A DNA stretch of 64,000 nt, taken from Nocardioides sp. SR21. GTDB taxonomy: Bacteria; Actinomycetota; Actinomycetes; Propionibacteriales; Nocardioidaceae. The DNA lies in contig NZ_JAKWJR010000003.1 in the NCBI RefSeq assembly GCF_022761125.1, positions 124,001-188,000 of the forward strand, written 5' to 3'. Shown here in pieces: positions 1-9,526 of this stretch (position 1 is the stretch's first letter; each line of letters opens with the position of its first letter). Made by a program: the position numbers and the translations under genes. The notes below the pieces were generated by a model. The model made no database searches. It was given only the letters and a program-made list of their open reading frames with translations, and was not told where the DNA came from.

Positions 1-795
1 GTGGCGGTCGCGCAGTACGAGACGGCGACGTACGACAACCACCACATCGCGTGGTTCGGCGTCGACGTGCACCCCGAACACCGTCGGAACGGGCACGGCT
101 CGGCGGTCCTCGCGTTCCTCCTGGAGCGGGCGAGGAAGGACGGCAAGACGTCGGTCGGGATGGACAGCTGGGCGATGTCCGGGCCGGAGGCGTTCGCGGC
201 TCGGCACGGCTTCGAGCGCAAGCAGGTGTCGGTCAACCGGCGCCAGCGGCTCGCGAAGGTCGACCGCGCCACGCTGGACCGGCTGCACGACGAGGCCCTG
301 GCCGCGGCCGCCGACTACGAGCTCGTACGCCGCGTCGGGGCGACACCCGAGGCCGAGCTCCCGGCGCTCGCGAAGCTGACCGAGGCGATCAACGACGCGC
401 CCCTGGACGACCTCGAGATCGACGACGAGGCCTACCCGCCGGAGCGGATCGTCGCGTACGAGTCCGCGCAGGCGGGGCAGGGGCACGTCCTGCACCGGGT
501 CTACGCGCGCCATCGCGGGACCGGCGAGCTCGCCGGGCACACCGTGGTCGCCGTCGAGGGGCTGCGCCCGTCGATCGCGCACCAGCACGACACGTCGGTC
601 GTGCGCTCCCATCGCGGGCACCGGCTCGGGGTGCTGCTGAAGACCGACATGGTGCGCTGGCTGGCCGAGACGCAGCCGCAGGTCGAGACGATCGACACCT
701 GGAACGCCGAGTCCAACGACCACATGATCGGTGTCAACGAGGCGCTGGGCTACGAGATCCTGTCCCGGGCCTACGCCTACCAGCGGTCCCTCTAG
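1..795 (+). CDS. Tandem-GNAT N-acetyltransferase, 5' truncated by the window edge
   Basis: The frame is open from base 1, so the true start lies upstream. The visible 264 residues contain the end of one GNAT domain, with the acetyl-CoA loop HRRNGHGSA near residue 28, followed by a second complete GNAT domain with HRGHRLGVLLK near residue 204. Two-domain GNAT proteins of this layout occur in actinobacteria, and some are mycothiol-synthase-like; the substrate cannot be told from sequence. The N-terminal domain lacks its first strands, which agrees with truncation. The stop shares the palindrome CTAG (792-795) with the stop of the convergent ipdC gene. The fold is clear and the function is unknown. 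Confidence 0.8.
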   Translation: MAVAQYETATYDNHHIAWFGVDVHPEHRRNGHGSAVLAFLLERARKDGKTSVGMDSWAMSGPEAFAARHGFERKQVSVNRRQRLAKVDRATLDRLHDEALAAAADYELVRRVGATPEAELPALAKLTEAINDAPLDDLEIDDEAYPPERIVAYESAQAGQGHVLHRVYARHRGTGELAGHTVVAVEGLRPSIAHQHDTSVVRSHRGHRLGVLLKTDMVRWLAETQPQVETIDTWNAESNDHMIGVNEALGYEILSRAYAYQRSL

Positions 796-1874
796 ACGAG
801 GTACGACCTGGTCCGGCGGATCTCGTCGGCCGCCTGCCGCACGACGCGGTTGATCAGGTCCTCGCAGCTCGGCAGCTCGTCGATCACCCCGACGACCTGT
901 CCGCTGGCGAGCACGCCCGCGGACGTGTCGCCGTCGACCAGTCCGGCCTTGAGCATCATCGGCGTGTTCGCGGCCAGTGCCATCTGGCCGAGGCTGCGGC
1001 CCTGCGCCTTCTTCATCGCCCGCCCGTCCTTGGCGAGGCCGGCCCACGACATCCCGCTGGTGCGCTTGAACTCCAGGGTCCGGCGCATCGTCGGGCCGAG
1101 GCGCTTGAGCGCGCTGGTGCCCTCGAGCTCCTCGACCAGCTCGGTGCGCAGCATCCGGTGCGGCATCCCGTCGACCTTCGCGGTCACCACGGTGTCGGTG
1201 AGGCCCTTCTCCAGGTAGAGCCGCTTCACCGCGTCGGGTACGGCGGAGTCCTGGGTCAGCAGGAAGCGCGTGCCCATGCCGATCCCTCCGGCGCCGTACG
1301 ACAGCGCGGCCGCGAGGCCACGCCCGTCGAAGAAGCCGCCCGCGGCCACCACCGGGATGTCAGCCCCCGAATCGAGCAGGGCGTCGAGCACGGTCGGGAG
1401 CAGCAGCGTGGTCGGCACCGGGCCGGTGTGCCCGCCGCCCTCGCCGCCCTGCACCATCACGGCGTCGGCGCCCCACGAGGCGACCTTGACCGCGTGCTTG
1501 GCCGCACCGATCGACGGCATCACGACGATGCCGTGCTCCTTGAGCTTGGCGATCAGCTCGGGCTTGGGCGCGAGCGCGAACGACGCGACCTTCACCCCGT
1601 GGTCGATGAGCAGCTGGCAGCGGTCGGGCGCGTCCGCGGCGTCGGCGCGCAGGTTCACGCCGAACGGCTGGTCGGTACGCCCCTTGACCTCGACGATCGC
1701 GGCCTCGAGCTCGGCGAACGTCATCGTCGCGCTGGCCAGGATGCCGAGCCCGCCCGCGTTCGCCGTACCGCTGACCAGGCGCGGGCCGGACACCCAGCCC
1801 ATGCCGGTCTGCACGACCGGGTGCCGGACGCCGACCAGGTCCGTGAACGGCGTGCGGATCAGCTGCTCGATCAC
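792..1874 (-). CDS. ipdC: IpdC, flavin oxidoreductase of sterol ring C/D degradation
   Basis: This 360-residue protein has a nitronate-monooxygenase-type FMN TIM barrel. Typical motifs are QTGMGWVSG near residue 22, QGGEGGGHTG near residue 141 and AAGGFFDGRG near residue 177. In M. tuberculosis Rv3553 (IpdC), the homologous enzyme oxidises the 5-hydroxy-methyl-oxo-octahydroindene carboxyl-CoA intermediate so that ring D can then be hydrolysed. The GTG start is favoured by the strong ribosome site AAGGAGGT, 7 nt upstream. GTG overlaps the ipdB stop as GTGA. It is the last gene of an echA20-ipdA-ipdB-ipdC operon in the same order as Rv3550-Rv3553, which makes the ortholog call firm. Confidence 0.9.
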   Translation of the reverse strand: MIEQLIRTPFTDLVGVRHPVVQTGMGWVSGPRLVSGTANAGGLGILASATMTFAELEAAIVEVKGRTDQPFGVNLRADAADAPDRCQLLIDHGVKVASFALAPKPELIAKLKEHGIVVMPSIGAAKHAVKVASWGADAVMVQGGEGGGHTGPVPTTLLLPTVLDALLDSGADIPVVAAGGFFDGRGLAAALSYGAGGIGMGTRFLLTQDSAVPDAVKRLYLEKGLTDTVVTAKVDGMPHRMLRTELVEELEGTSALKRLGPTMRRTLEFKRTSGMSWAGLAKDGRAMKKAQGRSLGQMALAANTPMMLKAGLVDGDTSAGVLASGQVVGVIDELPSCEDLINRVVRQAADEIRRTRSYLV

Positions 1875-2641
1875 TGCGGGACCTCCTTGAAGCGCAGACC
1901 CTTGGGGTCGAGCACCTCACGGATGATGATCAGCTCCTCCAGGGTGGGCTCGCGCGTCGTCGGGACGTCGGCCGGCAGGTCGAGCTCGAAGCCGGTGGCC
2001 TCACGGACCTCGTCGACGCTCACGCCCGGATGCACGCTGAGCAGGCGCACCGTCTCGTCGGCACCCTTGACGTCGAAGACCCCGAGGTTGCTGACGATCC
2101 GGTGGATGTCGTTGTAGCGCGTCGCCGCCGGCCCGGCCTCCCGGGCGAGCTGCGGCCCGACCCCGGAGACGATGTCGACGCGCTCGACGAAGACGCGGGG
2201 GGAGTGCTTCGGGACCCAGTACGACGTGCGGTTGTTCACGGTGTTGCCCGGCGCGCCGCGGCTGCCGAGCAGCTGGCGCTTCGGCTGCGCCCAGGCGCCG
2301 ATCGCGGAGATGTTCTGGTTGCCGTGCCGGTCCACCTGGGTCGCGCCCATCATCACGTGCCGCTTGCCGTAGGCGACCACGTCGAAGACCTTGCGGAACG
2401 GGATCCAGCCCTCCACCACGTCGCCCTTGGCGAACAGCGGGGGGACGCCGGCGAGGAACAGCGACTCACCGTCGGAGATCACCAGGTCCGGGTTGCTGGT
2501 CAGCTTGGCCAGCCGGACGCCGAGCATCGGCAGCAGCCCCATCGGGCTGCCGAAGATCTCGCCGTCGTCCTTGAACGCGTCCGCGATGGCCGCGGCGCAC
2601 ACATCCGCGCGGGTGCTGGCAGTCATTTCTGGCGCGCTCAC
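1871..2641 (-). CDS. ipdB: IpdB, beta subunit of the sterol ring C hydrolase
   Basis: A 256-residue protein of the CoA-transferase family I beta fold, with ISDGESLFLAG near residue 53 and PGNTVNNRTSYWVPKHSPR in the middle. With IpdA it forms the heteromeric enzyme that opens ring C of the cholesterol-derived CoA thioester (known for Rv3551/Rv3552). The GTG at 2641 was chosen because GAGGAGG lies 4 nt upstream and GTG overlaps the ipdA stop as GTGA. An in-frame ATG at 2626 gives 251 residues, closer to the mycobacterial length, but has no ribosome site. Operon position fits the call. Confidence 0.9.
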   Translation of the reverse strand: MSAPEMTASTRADVCAAAIADAFKDDGEIFGSPMGLLPMLGVRLAKLTSNPDLVISDGESLFLAGVPPLFAKGDVVEGWIPFRKVFDVVAYGKRHVMMGATQVDRHGNQNISAIGAWAQPKRQLLGSRGAPGNTVNNRTSYWVPKHSPRVFVERVDIVSGVGPQLAREAGPAATRYNDIHRIVSNLGVFDVKGADETVRLLSVHPGVSVDEVREATGFELDLPADVPTTREPTLEELIIIREVLDPKGLRFKEVPQ

Positions 2642-3531
2642 TTGGCCTCCTCGGCGAACGCCGCGACGGCGGCTTGGTACGACGCTTCGTCCCCGCTGAG
2701 GAAGCGCTCCTCGAAGGCGGCCCACTCGTCGTCGGTCCCGCCCGCGGCGGCGGCGTACGCCCGCTGGAACCTCTCGTCCCGCTCGTAGTCGGGGGAGCAC
2801 ATCGTGAAGTGCGCGCCGTTCGGCGTCTCGACCACGCCGGTGACCATCATCCGGCTGAGGAGCAGCCGCTGGACCGGGGTGTCGACGGTCAGGCCCGCGG
2901 TGTCGACGACCTGCTCGACGCTCACGTAGCAGCGGTCGGCGGCCATCGCGAAGAGGTCGTCGAAGTACGGGTCGGGGCCGAGGTACGTCGCGTTGCCGTG
3001 CTGGTCGGCGCGGTTCAGGTGCACCAGCGCCACGTCGAGGTTCAGCGCGGGGACGGCGACCAGCTCCTCGTGCTGGTGGTCCGGGCCGGCGTACGGGCTG
3101 GTGACGGTCTTGATCCACGGCTGGTTGACCAGCACGTCCGAGCCCAGCCCGGCGCGCATCGGCAGGAACGGGAGGCGCTGCGCCGCGGCCTGGAGGCCGG
3201 TCTGGAACATGCCCTCGTCCAGCTCGACGAGCTCGGGGATCGTGCCCTCCTGGCGGGCCTTCTGGAAGTTCGGCTCGAGCGGGATCGAGTCGAGGCTGAC
3301 GAACGCGTAGACGAGCTTGCGGATCTTGCCCGCCCGGGCGAGCAGGCCGACGTCGGCGCCGCCCCAGCTGACGATCGTCAGGTCCTTCAGGTCGGAGCGG
3401 AGGATCGCCCGGACCAGCGCCATCGGCTTGCGCCGCGGGCCCCAGCCGCCGATGCCGATCGTCATCCCGTCCTTCAGCTCGGCGACGACCTCGTCGATCG
3501 TCATCCGCTTGTCGCGTGGTCCCTTGCTCAC
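2638..3531 (-). CDS. ipdA: IpdA, alpha subunit of the sterol ring C hydrolase
   Basis: A 297-residue protein of the CoA-transferase family I alpha fold. The glycine-rich CoA-binding region GMTIGIGGWGPRRKP is at residues 22-36, and the stretch ELVELDEG is near residues 100-107. From recall, the Rhodococcus enzyme uses a catalytic glutamate close to this last position. Despite the fold, the IpdAB pair is a hydrolase that cleaves the last steroid ring, not a CoA transferase. The start is GTG, overlapping the echA20 stop as GTGA, and ipdB follows with another GTGA overlap, so all four genes are translationally coupled. Confidence 0.9.
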   Translation of the reverse strand: MSKGPRDKRMTIDEVVAELKDGMTIGIGGWGPRRKPMALVRAILRSDLKDLTIVSWGGADVGLLARAGKIRKLVYAFVSLDSIPLEPNFQKARQEGTIPELVELDEGMFQTGLQAAAQRLPFLPMRAGLGSDVLVNQPWIKTVTSPYAGPDHQHEELVAVPALNLDVALVHLNRADQHGNATYLGPDPYFDDLFAMAADRCYVSVEQVVDTAGLTVDTPVQRLLLSRMMVTGVVETPNGAHFTMCSPDYERDERFQRAYAAAAGGTDDEWAAFEERFLSGDEASYQAAVAAFAEEAK

Positions 3532-4283
3532 TGCTTGCTCTTCTCCGTCCCGGCGAACTCGTCTCGGAGCTCGTCACTCACGCCGGCGAGGTTGAGCTCC
3601 ATCGTGAAGCCCTGCTCGAACCGGTAGCTCTTGTTCACGTCGATCGGGTCGATGCCGTTGAGGCACTCCTTGGCGGCCCGGATCACCCGGGTGTCGTGCG
3701 CGGCGATCTCGCCGGCCACCTTCAGCGCGGCGTCGTCGAGCTGGTCGCGCGGGACCACCTCGAGGACGGAGCCGAACTGCACGAGGTCGGCGGCCTTGAT
3801 GGTGCGCGCGGTGAAGTAGAGCGTGCGCATCATGTGCTGCGGCACGAGCCGCGCCATGTGGGTGGCCGCGCCGAGCGCGCCCTGCTTCACCTCCGGGACG
3901 CCGAAGTACGCGTCCTCGCTGGCGACCACGCAGTCGGCGTTCCCGACCAGCCCGACGCCGCCGCCGAGGCAGAAGCCGTTGACCGCGGCGACGACCGGGA
4001 CCGCGCACTCGTAGACCGCCTTGAACGCCGCGAAGCAGCCCTTGTTGGCGCCGATGAGGGCGTCGAAGCCCGTGGTGTTCTGCATCTCCTTGATGTCGAC
4101 GCCCGCGTTGAACCCGCGGCCCTCGGCCCGCAGCACGACGACCTTGGTGTCCGGGTCGCGACCGGCCTGGTCGAGTGTCGTCGCCAGGTCGAACCAGCCC
4201 TGGACGGTCAACGCGTTCACCGGCGGCGCGGCCATCGTCACCACCCGGATGCCGTCCGGGCGCAGTTCGGAAGTGATCGGCAT
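3528..4283 (-). CDS. echA20: EchA20, crotonase-fold ring D hydrolase
   Basis: A 251-residue crotonase with the oxyanion segments RGFNAGVDIKEMQ near residue 56 and GFCLGGGVGLVGNAD near residue 100. In M. tuberculosis, EchA20 (Rv3550) hydrolyses ring D of the bicyclic indenone carboxyl-CoA formed by IpdC. The ATG at 4283 has AGGAG 6 nt upstream and follows directly on the KstR2-type operator, which fits a first gene of a KstR2-controlled operon. Length and order match the mycobacterial gene. Longer upstream reading in this frame is not coding. Confidence 0.9.
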   Translation of the reverse strand: MPITSELRPDGIRVVTMAAPPVNALTVQGWFDLATTLDQAGRDPDTKVVVLRAEGRGFNAGVDIKEMQNTTGFDALIGANKGCFAAFKAVYECAVPVVAAVNGFCLGGGVGLVGNADCVVASEDAYFGVPEVKQGALGAATHMARLVPQHMMRTLYFTARTIKAADLVQFGSVLEVVPRDQLDDAALKVAGEIAAHDTRVIRAAKECLNGIDPIDVNKSYRFEQGFTMELNLAGVSDELRDEFAGTEKSKQ

Positions 4284-4303
4284 GGTGTCTCCTGTCGGAA
4301 CCA

Positions 4304-4317
4304 AGCAAGTGCTTGGT
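4304..4317. promoter_or_regulatory. KstR2-type operator between echA20 and the SDR operon
   Basis: The 14 bases AGCAAGTGCTTGGT fit the published KstR2 pattern AnCAAGnnCTTGnT. KstR2 is the TetR repressor of the ring C/D genes and is released by HIP-CoA. A second, larger dyad overlaps it: arms ACCAAGCA (4300-4307) and TGCTTGGT (4310-4317) around AG. The site lies between two divergent operons and can serve both. No kstR2 gene is in the window. Confidence 0.8.
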
Positions 4318-4322
4318 AGGGT
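4317..4322 (+). promoter_or_regulatory. -10 element TAGGGT of a leaderless promoter
   Basis: TAGGGT ends 6 nt before the ATG at 4329 and there is no ribosome site, so transcription probably begins at or next to the start codon. Its first T is the last base of the KstR2 operator, so repressor and RNA polymerase would compete directly. Confidence 0.6.
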
Positions 4323-4328
4323 ACCAGT

Positions 4329-5078
4329 ATGACGCTCGCCGTGGACCTCTCCGGACGCGTCGCGCTCGTCACGGGCGGGACGCGCGGCATCGGGCTCGGG
4401 ATCACCCGGTCGCTGCTCGCCGCGGGCGCGACGGTCGTGACCTGCTCGCGCTCGGACGTCGAGCCCGTGGCCGGTACGACGCACCGGGTCTGCGACGTGC
4501 GCGACCCGGACGCGGTGCAGGCACTCGTGGGTTCGCTCGACCGGCTGGACGTCCTGGTCAACAACGCCGGTGGCGCTCCCGCGGCCGACGCCGCCACCGC
4601 GTCCCCGCGCTTCCACGACAAGATCGTCGGGCTCAACCTGCTCGCGCCGCTGCTCTGCTCGCAGGCCGCGAACGCGGTCATGCAGCAGCAGGAGACCGGC
4701 GGCGCGATCGTGAACATCTCCTCCATCTCGGCCAACCGGCCCGCCCCCACGATCGCGGCGTACGGCGCCGCGAAGGCCGGCCTCGACGCGTTGACCGCGT
4801 CGCTGGCGATGGAGTGGGCGCCGAAGGTGCGCGTGAACGCGATCGACGTCGGGCTCTGCCGCACCGAGCAGACCGACGACCACTACGGCGACGACGCGTC
4901 GGTGGCCGCGATCGAGCGGACCATCCCGATCGGCCGGATGGCGCGGCCGGAGGAGGTGGGGAACGTCGCGGCGTTCCTCGCGAGCGACCTGGCGTCGTAC
5001 GTCTCCGGCGCGACCGTCGCCTGTCACGGCGGGGGAGAGACGCCCGCCTTCCTGTTGGTTCAGAAGGGACTCACATGA
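4329..5078 (+). CDS. Short-chain dehydrogenase, Rv3549c-like, KstR2-controlled
   Basis: A 249-residue classical SDR. The NAD(P)-binding motif TGGTRGIG is at residues 16-23, NNAGG follows the fourth strand, and the catalytic pair appears as YGAAKAGLDA (Tyr-x-x-x-Lys) after a serine-rich ISSIS segment. It reads divergently from echA20 across the KstR2 operator, as the mycobacterial Rv3549c-Rv3550 pair does, so a hydroxyl/keto step in degradation of the indane-type sterol intermediates is likely; the exact substrate is not known to me. Its stop overlaps the next start as ATGA. Confidence 0.8.
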   Translation: MTLAVDLSGRVALVTGGTRGIGLGITRSLLAAGATVVTCSRSDVEPVAGTTHRVCDVRDPDAVQALVGSLDRLDVLVNNAGGAPAADAATASPRFHDKIVGLNLLAPLLCSQAANAVMQQQETGGAIVNISSISANRPAPTIAAYGAAKAGLDALTASLAMEWAPKVRVNAIDVGLCRTEQTDDHYGDDASVAAIERTIPIGRMARPEEVGNVAAFLASDLASYVSGATVACHGGGETPAFLLVQKGLT

Positions 5079-5962
5079 CCAAGCTCCTCGAGGGTCGCGT
5101 CGCGATCGTCACCGGCGCGGGCCGCGGCATCGGCCGCGCGCACGCGCTCGAGCTCGCCTCGCACGGCGCGGCCGTGGTCGTGAACGACTTCGGCGTCTCG
5201 CTCGCCGGCCAGAGAGACTCCGCGGCAGAGACTCCGGCCGAGTCGGTGGTCGCCGAGATCGAGGCGGCCGGCGGTCGGGCGGTCGTCAACACCGCCGACG
5301 TCGCCGACTTCGAGCAGGCGGCCGCGATGGTGCAGCAGGCGATCGACACGTACGGCGGCCTCGACATCCTCGTGAACAACGCCGGCTTCGTCCGCGACCG
5401 GATGCTGGTGAACACCTCCGAGGAGGAGTGGGACGCGGTGATCCGCGTGCACCTCAAGGGGCACTTCGCGCCGCTGCGCCACGCCGGCGCCTACTGGCGG
5501 GCCGAGGCCAAGGAGGGCCGTCAGCGCGCGGCCCGCGTCATCAACACCTCGTCCGGCGCCGGGCTCCAGGGCTCGGTCGGCCAGGCGACCTACTCCGCAG
5601 CCAAGGCCGGGATCGCCGGCCTCACGCTGGTCGCGGCGCAGGAGATGGGCCGGTACGGCGTCACCGTCAACGCGATCGCCCCGGTCGCCAAGACCCGGAT
5701 GACCGAGGGCGCCTTCGACACCTCCGCGATGGCGCTGCCCGAGGACAACTCCCCGATCGTCGCCTGGCTCGCGTCCGAGGAGGCCGGTGACGTCACCGGC
5801 CGCGTCATCGAGATCGAGGGCGGCAGGATCACCGTCGAGAACGGCTGGGCGCACGGCCCGTCGAACGACCTCGGCCGCCGGTGGGGGGCGGCCGAGGTCG
5901 GGCCGGCGCTGCGTGACCTGCTCGCGGCCGCGCCGACGCCGGAGCCGGTGTACGGCGCCTAG
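5075..5962 (+). CDS. Short-chain dehydrogenase, Rv3548c-like
   Basis: A 295-residue SDR with TGAGRGIGRAHA at residues 14-25, NNAGF near residue 93 and the active-site segment YSAAKAGIAG near residue 173. The insertion after strand two (FGVSLAGQRDSAAETPAE) and the long C-terminal tail are typical of the larger hydroxyacyl-CoA dehydrogenase-like SDRs that include Rv3548c. It is translationally coupled to the preceding SDR and shares its KstR2 promoter. A role in sterol ring C/D or side-chain beta-oxidation is inferred from context. Confidence 0.8.
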   Translation: MTKLLEGRVAIVTGAGRGIGRAHALELASHGAAVVVNDFGVSLAGQRDSAAETPAESVVAEIEAAGGRAVVNTADVADFEQAAAMVQQAIDTYGGLDILVNNAGFVRDRMLVNTSEEEWDAVIRVHLKGHFAPLRHAGAYWRAEAKEGRQRAARVINTSSGAGLQGSVGQATYSAAKAGIAGLTLVAAQEMGRYGVTVNAIAPVAKTRMTEGAFDTSAMALPEDNSPIVAWLASEEAGDVTGRVIEIEGGRITVENGWAHGPSNDLGRRWGAAEVGPALRDLLAAAPTPEPVYGA

Positions 5963-5970
5963 CCCAGGGG

Positions 5971-8217
5971 TCAGCCGAGCGGCTCGGTGCCGCAGCGGCC
6001 GAACCACGGCAGCTGACCGAGCGGCGCCTTCACCGTGACGCTCCGCTCGCCCGTGCGCTTCGCGCCGGACCCGTGCAGCTGCCAGCAGCCCTCGGGCAGG
6101 TAGACCGAGCGCGCGGTCGCGCCCTTCTCGACCACCGGGGCGACGAGCAGGTCGGGCCCGAGCAGCCACTCCTGGTCCTGGTCCCAGCCCTCGCGGTCGT
6201 CCGGGTGCTGCCACCACAGCGGCCGCGTGACCGGGACGCCGGTCTTCTCGGCGTTCTTCCAGAGCTTCGTCAGCAGCGGCCGGGCGCGCAGGTGCAGCTC
6301 GGACAGCTGCTTGTAGATGCGCACCGTCTGCGGGTCGTACGACCACGGCATGTGCGTGCCGTTGCGACCGCTGCCGTGCAGCCGGAAGATCGGGCTCAGC
6401 GCCGCCCACTCGGCCCAGCGGATGAACAGCTCCTTGGTCGTCTGGCCGGTCGTGTAGTCGAAGTAGCCGCCGATGTCGGTGGCGAAGCCGTAGGCGCCGC
6501 CGACCCCGCGGTTGAGCATGTCGGTGGTGAGCGAGGCCAGGCCCGAGGCGCGGTCCCAGTCGGTGGTCTCGTCGCCGGGGAAGTTCGAGTACTCGTACTT
6601 CGCGGTGCCGGGCAGGCCGCTGTAGCCGGCGCGCGTGAAGAACCACGGGTGCCGCTTCGGGTGCGCGCGGTGGTACCGGTCGAGCTCCTGGCGGGTGGCC
6701 TTGGCCATCAGCGTGAGGTACTCGTTGTGCCGCGTCACGCCGGTGGTGCCGTCCGCGAAGTGCATGTCGAAGAGGACCTGCTCGCCGTAGTCCGACATGA
6801 AGCCGTCGAAGCCGAGGTCGAGGGTCTTGCGGACCATCTTCTGCCAGAACGCGACGGCCTCGGGGTTCGTGAAGTCGATGAGCGCGAAGCGGCGGTCGTC
6901 GGTCCCGGTGACGTAGTAGGGCTCGCCGTTCGCGTGGGTGACGGCGTACCCGGCCTTGACCGGGGCGGTGTCCACGCTGAGCCACGGGCGGAGGTACGAC
7001 AGAGGGTGGATCCCGCGCTTGCGGAGCTCGCGGATCATCGTCGCCTGCGGCTTGGGCCGGACCCAGGTGTGCAGCTCCATGCCGTAGTTGTTCGGCGTGC
7101 CGGGGAAGCCCGAGCCCTCGATCCGGTACGCCGTCAGCGGCATCTTGTAGGCGTCGATGTTGGCCAGGTCGAGACGCAGCATCATCTCGTAGTTCTCGAC
7201 CGTCTCGAGCCGGTTGCGGACCAGCCGGTCGATCATCGGGCCGAGTGCCCACCGCGGCGGCATCGAGTGCCGGCCGGTCATCTCGGTCAGCGTCGCCGCG
7301 GACCTGCGCGGTCCGCCGGGGGCCACGATGTAGTCGAGGTGGGACGCCGACGCCGTGACGTTCCAGGCGTCCGTGCGGTCGACGGCGAGCTTGAAGCGGG
7401 CGAGCTCGGGCTGGGGGAGCAGGAAGCCGTACCTCGTGGTCCAGAACATCGCCTGCGGGTAGAACGCCCCGGCCGGCCCGTTCGGGTACATGTTCGGCTC
7501 GCCCGGCGTGGTGCTCTCGCTCGCGAAGTTCTGCTGGTTCACGAAGCTCGACAGCACCCGGCCGCGCTGGTCGAGGCGGTCGTGCCGGCCGCCGAAGCCG
7601 AAGAAGCCGTCCTCCTCGCCCGGGACGTCCGAGGTCTCGAACGAGTCGCCGAGCATCGCGACGCCGTCGGTGGGCACGGCTTCGACCTGGACGCGTACGG
7701 CGTCCTCGCCCTTCGCGCCGATCCGCACCACGAGCTCCCGGCCGCTCGGGTCGTTGGTGGAGAGCGTGAGCACCAGGACGTCGCCGTCGTGATCGACCTC
7801 CTCGACGTCCTGGGCGGAGTACCACGTGCCGCTCCGCGTGCCGCTGCGCAGGTTCGCGATCCACTCGGAGTCGGGGTACTGCTCGAGGTGCTCCTCGCCG
7901 ACCATGAAGGACAGCGGCGAGTACAGCGTCGTCGTGTCCTGGTTGTCCAGGCCCGTCCCGACGGGGTCGGTCGTCGCCGGTTCGGGGATCGTGTCCTCGG
8001 CGGCGTGCGCGACCTCGCGCAGCACGGTGTTCCCGGCGCCGTCGGTGACGCTCAGGCGGAACGGGCTCTGCTCGACGACCACGCGCGCGCCGCCGGCGTC
8101 GACGACCAGCGGGTCGTCGGCGCGCTCGGGTGCGGCGCCGGCCGGGCCGGCGTACGTGAGCGGGACGAGGGTGAGCCCGAGGGCCGAGGCGGCCAGGGCG
8201 GCTGTGATGCGGGACAC
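5971..8217 (-). CDS. Secreted glycoside hydrolase family 31 enzyme
   Basis: A 748-residue protein with a signal peptide (hydrophobic residues 5-28, ending AGAAP). The GH31 barrel shows the nucleophile motif GFMSDYGEQ (Asp near 476), a likely acid/base Asp near 548 in FPGDETTDW, and DIGGY near 581. GH31 includes alpha-glucosidases, alpha-xylosidases and sulfoquinovosidases; the alpha-xylosidase/glucosidase choice cannot be made here. It begins with GTG and appears leaderless. It sits alone between sterol operons on the strand of fadA5 and has no transporter beside it, so its placement looks like an insertion into the sterol region. Confidence 0.82.
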   Translation of the reverse strand: MSRITAALAASALGLTLVPLTYAGPAGAAPERADDPLVVDAGGARVVVEQSPFRLSVTDGAGNTVLREVAHAAEDTIPEPATTDPVGTGLDNQDTTTLYSPLSFMVGEEHLEQYPDSEWIANLRSGTRSGTWYSAQDVEEVDHDGDVLVLTLSTNDPSGRELVVRIGAKGEDAVRVQVEAVPTDGVAMLGDSFETSDVPGEEDGFFGFGGRHDRLDQRGRVLSSFVNQQNFASESTTPGEPNMYPNGPAGAFYPQAMFWTTRYGFLLPQPELARFKLAVDRTDAWNVTASASHLDYIVAPGGPRRSAATLTEMTGRHSMPPRWALGPMIDRLVRNRLETVENYEMMLRLDLANIDAYKMPLTAYRIEGSGFPGTPNNYGMELHTWVRPKPQATMIRELRKRGIHPLSYLRPWLSVDTAPVKAGYAVTHANGEPYYVTGTDDRRFALIDFTNPEAVAFWQKMVRKTLDLGFDGFMSDYGEQVLFDMHFADGTTGVTRHNEYLTLMAKATRQELDRYHRAHPKRHPWFFTRAGYSGLPGTAKYEYSNFPGDETTDWDRASGLASLTTDMLNRGVGGAYGFATDIGGYFDYTTGQTTKELFIRWAEWAALSPIFRLHGSGRNGTHMPWSYDPQTVRIYKQLSELHLRARPLLTKLWKNAEKTGVPVTRPLWWQHPDDREGWDQDQEWLLGPDLLVAPVVEKGATARSVYLPEGCWQLHGSGAKRTGERSVTVKAPLGQLPWFGRCGTEPLG

Positions 8218-8223
8218 GACGAC

Positions 8224-8229
8224 AGGGTA
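8224..8229 (-). promoter_or_regulatory. -10 element TACCCT upstream of the GH31 gene
   Basis: Read on the minus strand, TACCCT is followed by 6 nt (GTCGTC) and then the GTG start at 8217. No ribosome site is present, so a leaderless transcript is likely. Confidence 0.45.
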
Positions 8230-8253
8230 CGTCCTACGGACGGACCCCGTCGG

Positions 8254-9427
<1,174 letters not shown>

Positions 9428-9429
<2 letters not shown>

Positions 9430-9441
9430 GAACACGTTCTT
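9428..9441. promoter_or_regulatory. KstR-type operator, fadA5 side
   Basis: TAGAACACGTTCTT contains the perfect 12-bp palindrome AGAACACGTTCT. It matches the KstR pattern TnnAACnnGTTnnA at all fixed bases except the last. KstR is the TetR repressor of cholesterol uptake and side-chain genes. It lies between -35 and -10 of fadA5. Confidence 0.82.
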
Positions 9442-9455
9442 GTCGGCGACAACCT

Positions 9456-9483
9456 TTGACTCCGTACCATCGGTATGTATCCT
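9456..9483 (+). promoter_or_regulatory. Promoter of cyp125
   Basis: TTGACT (9456-9461) and TATCCT (9478-9483) are separated by 16 bp. The predicted transcription start falls at about 9490, at the edge of the second KstR operator. Unlike the other sterol promoters here, this transcript has a leader with a ribosome site. Confidence 0.55.
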
Positions 9484-9490
9484 CTGTCAC

Positions 9491-9504
9491 TAGAACGTGT
9501 TCCA
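9491..9504. promoter_or_regulatory. KstR-type operator, cyp125 side
   Basis: TAGAACGTGTTCCA fits TnnAACnnGTTnnA at every fixed position. It lies at the predicted +1 region of cyp125, 50 bp from the fadA5-side operator, so each divergent promoter has its own site. Confidence 0.82.
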
Positions 9505-9526
9505 CTCTCGATCGCGAGGAGTCCCA

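Noticed and set aside
51..2117. Long plus-strand open frame (688 codons) over the end of the GNAT gene and the ipd operon
   Set aside because: Arg/Gly/Ala-rich composition, no domain, fully antisense or frame-shifted to well-recognised genes; typical GC-rich shadow.
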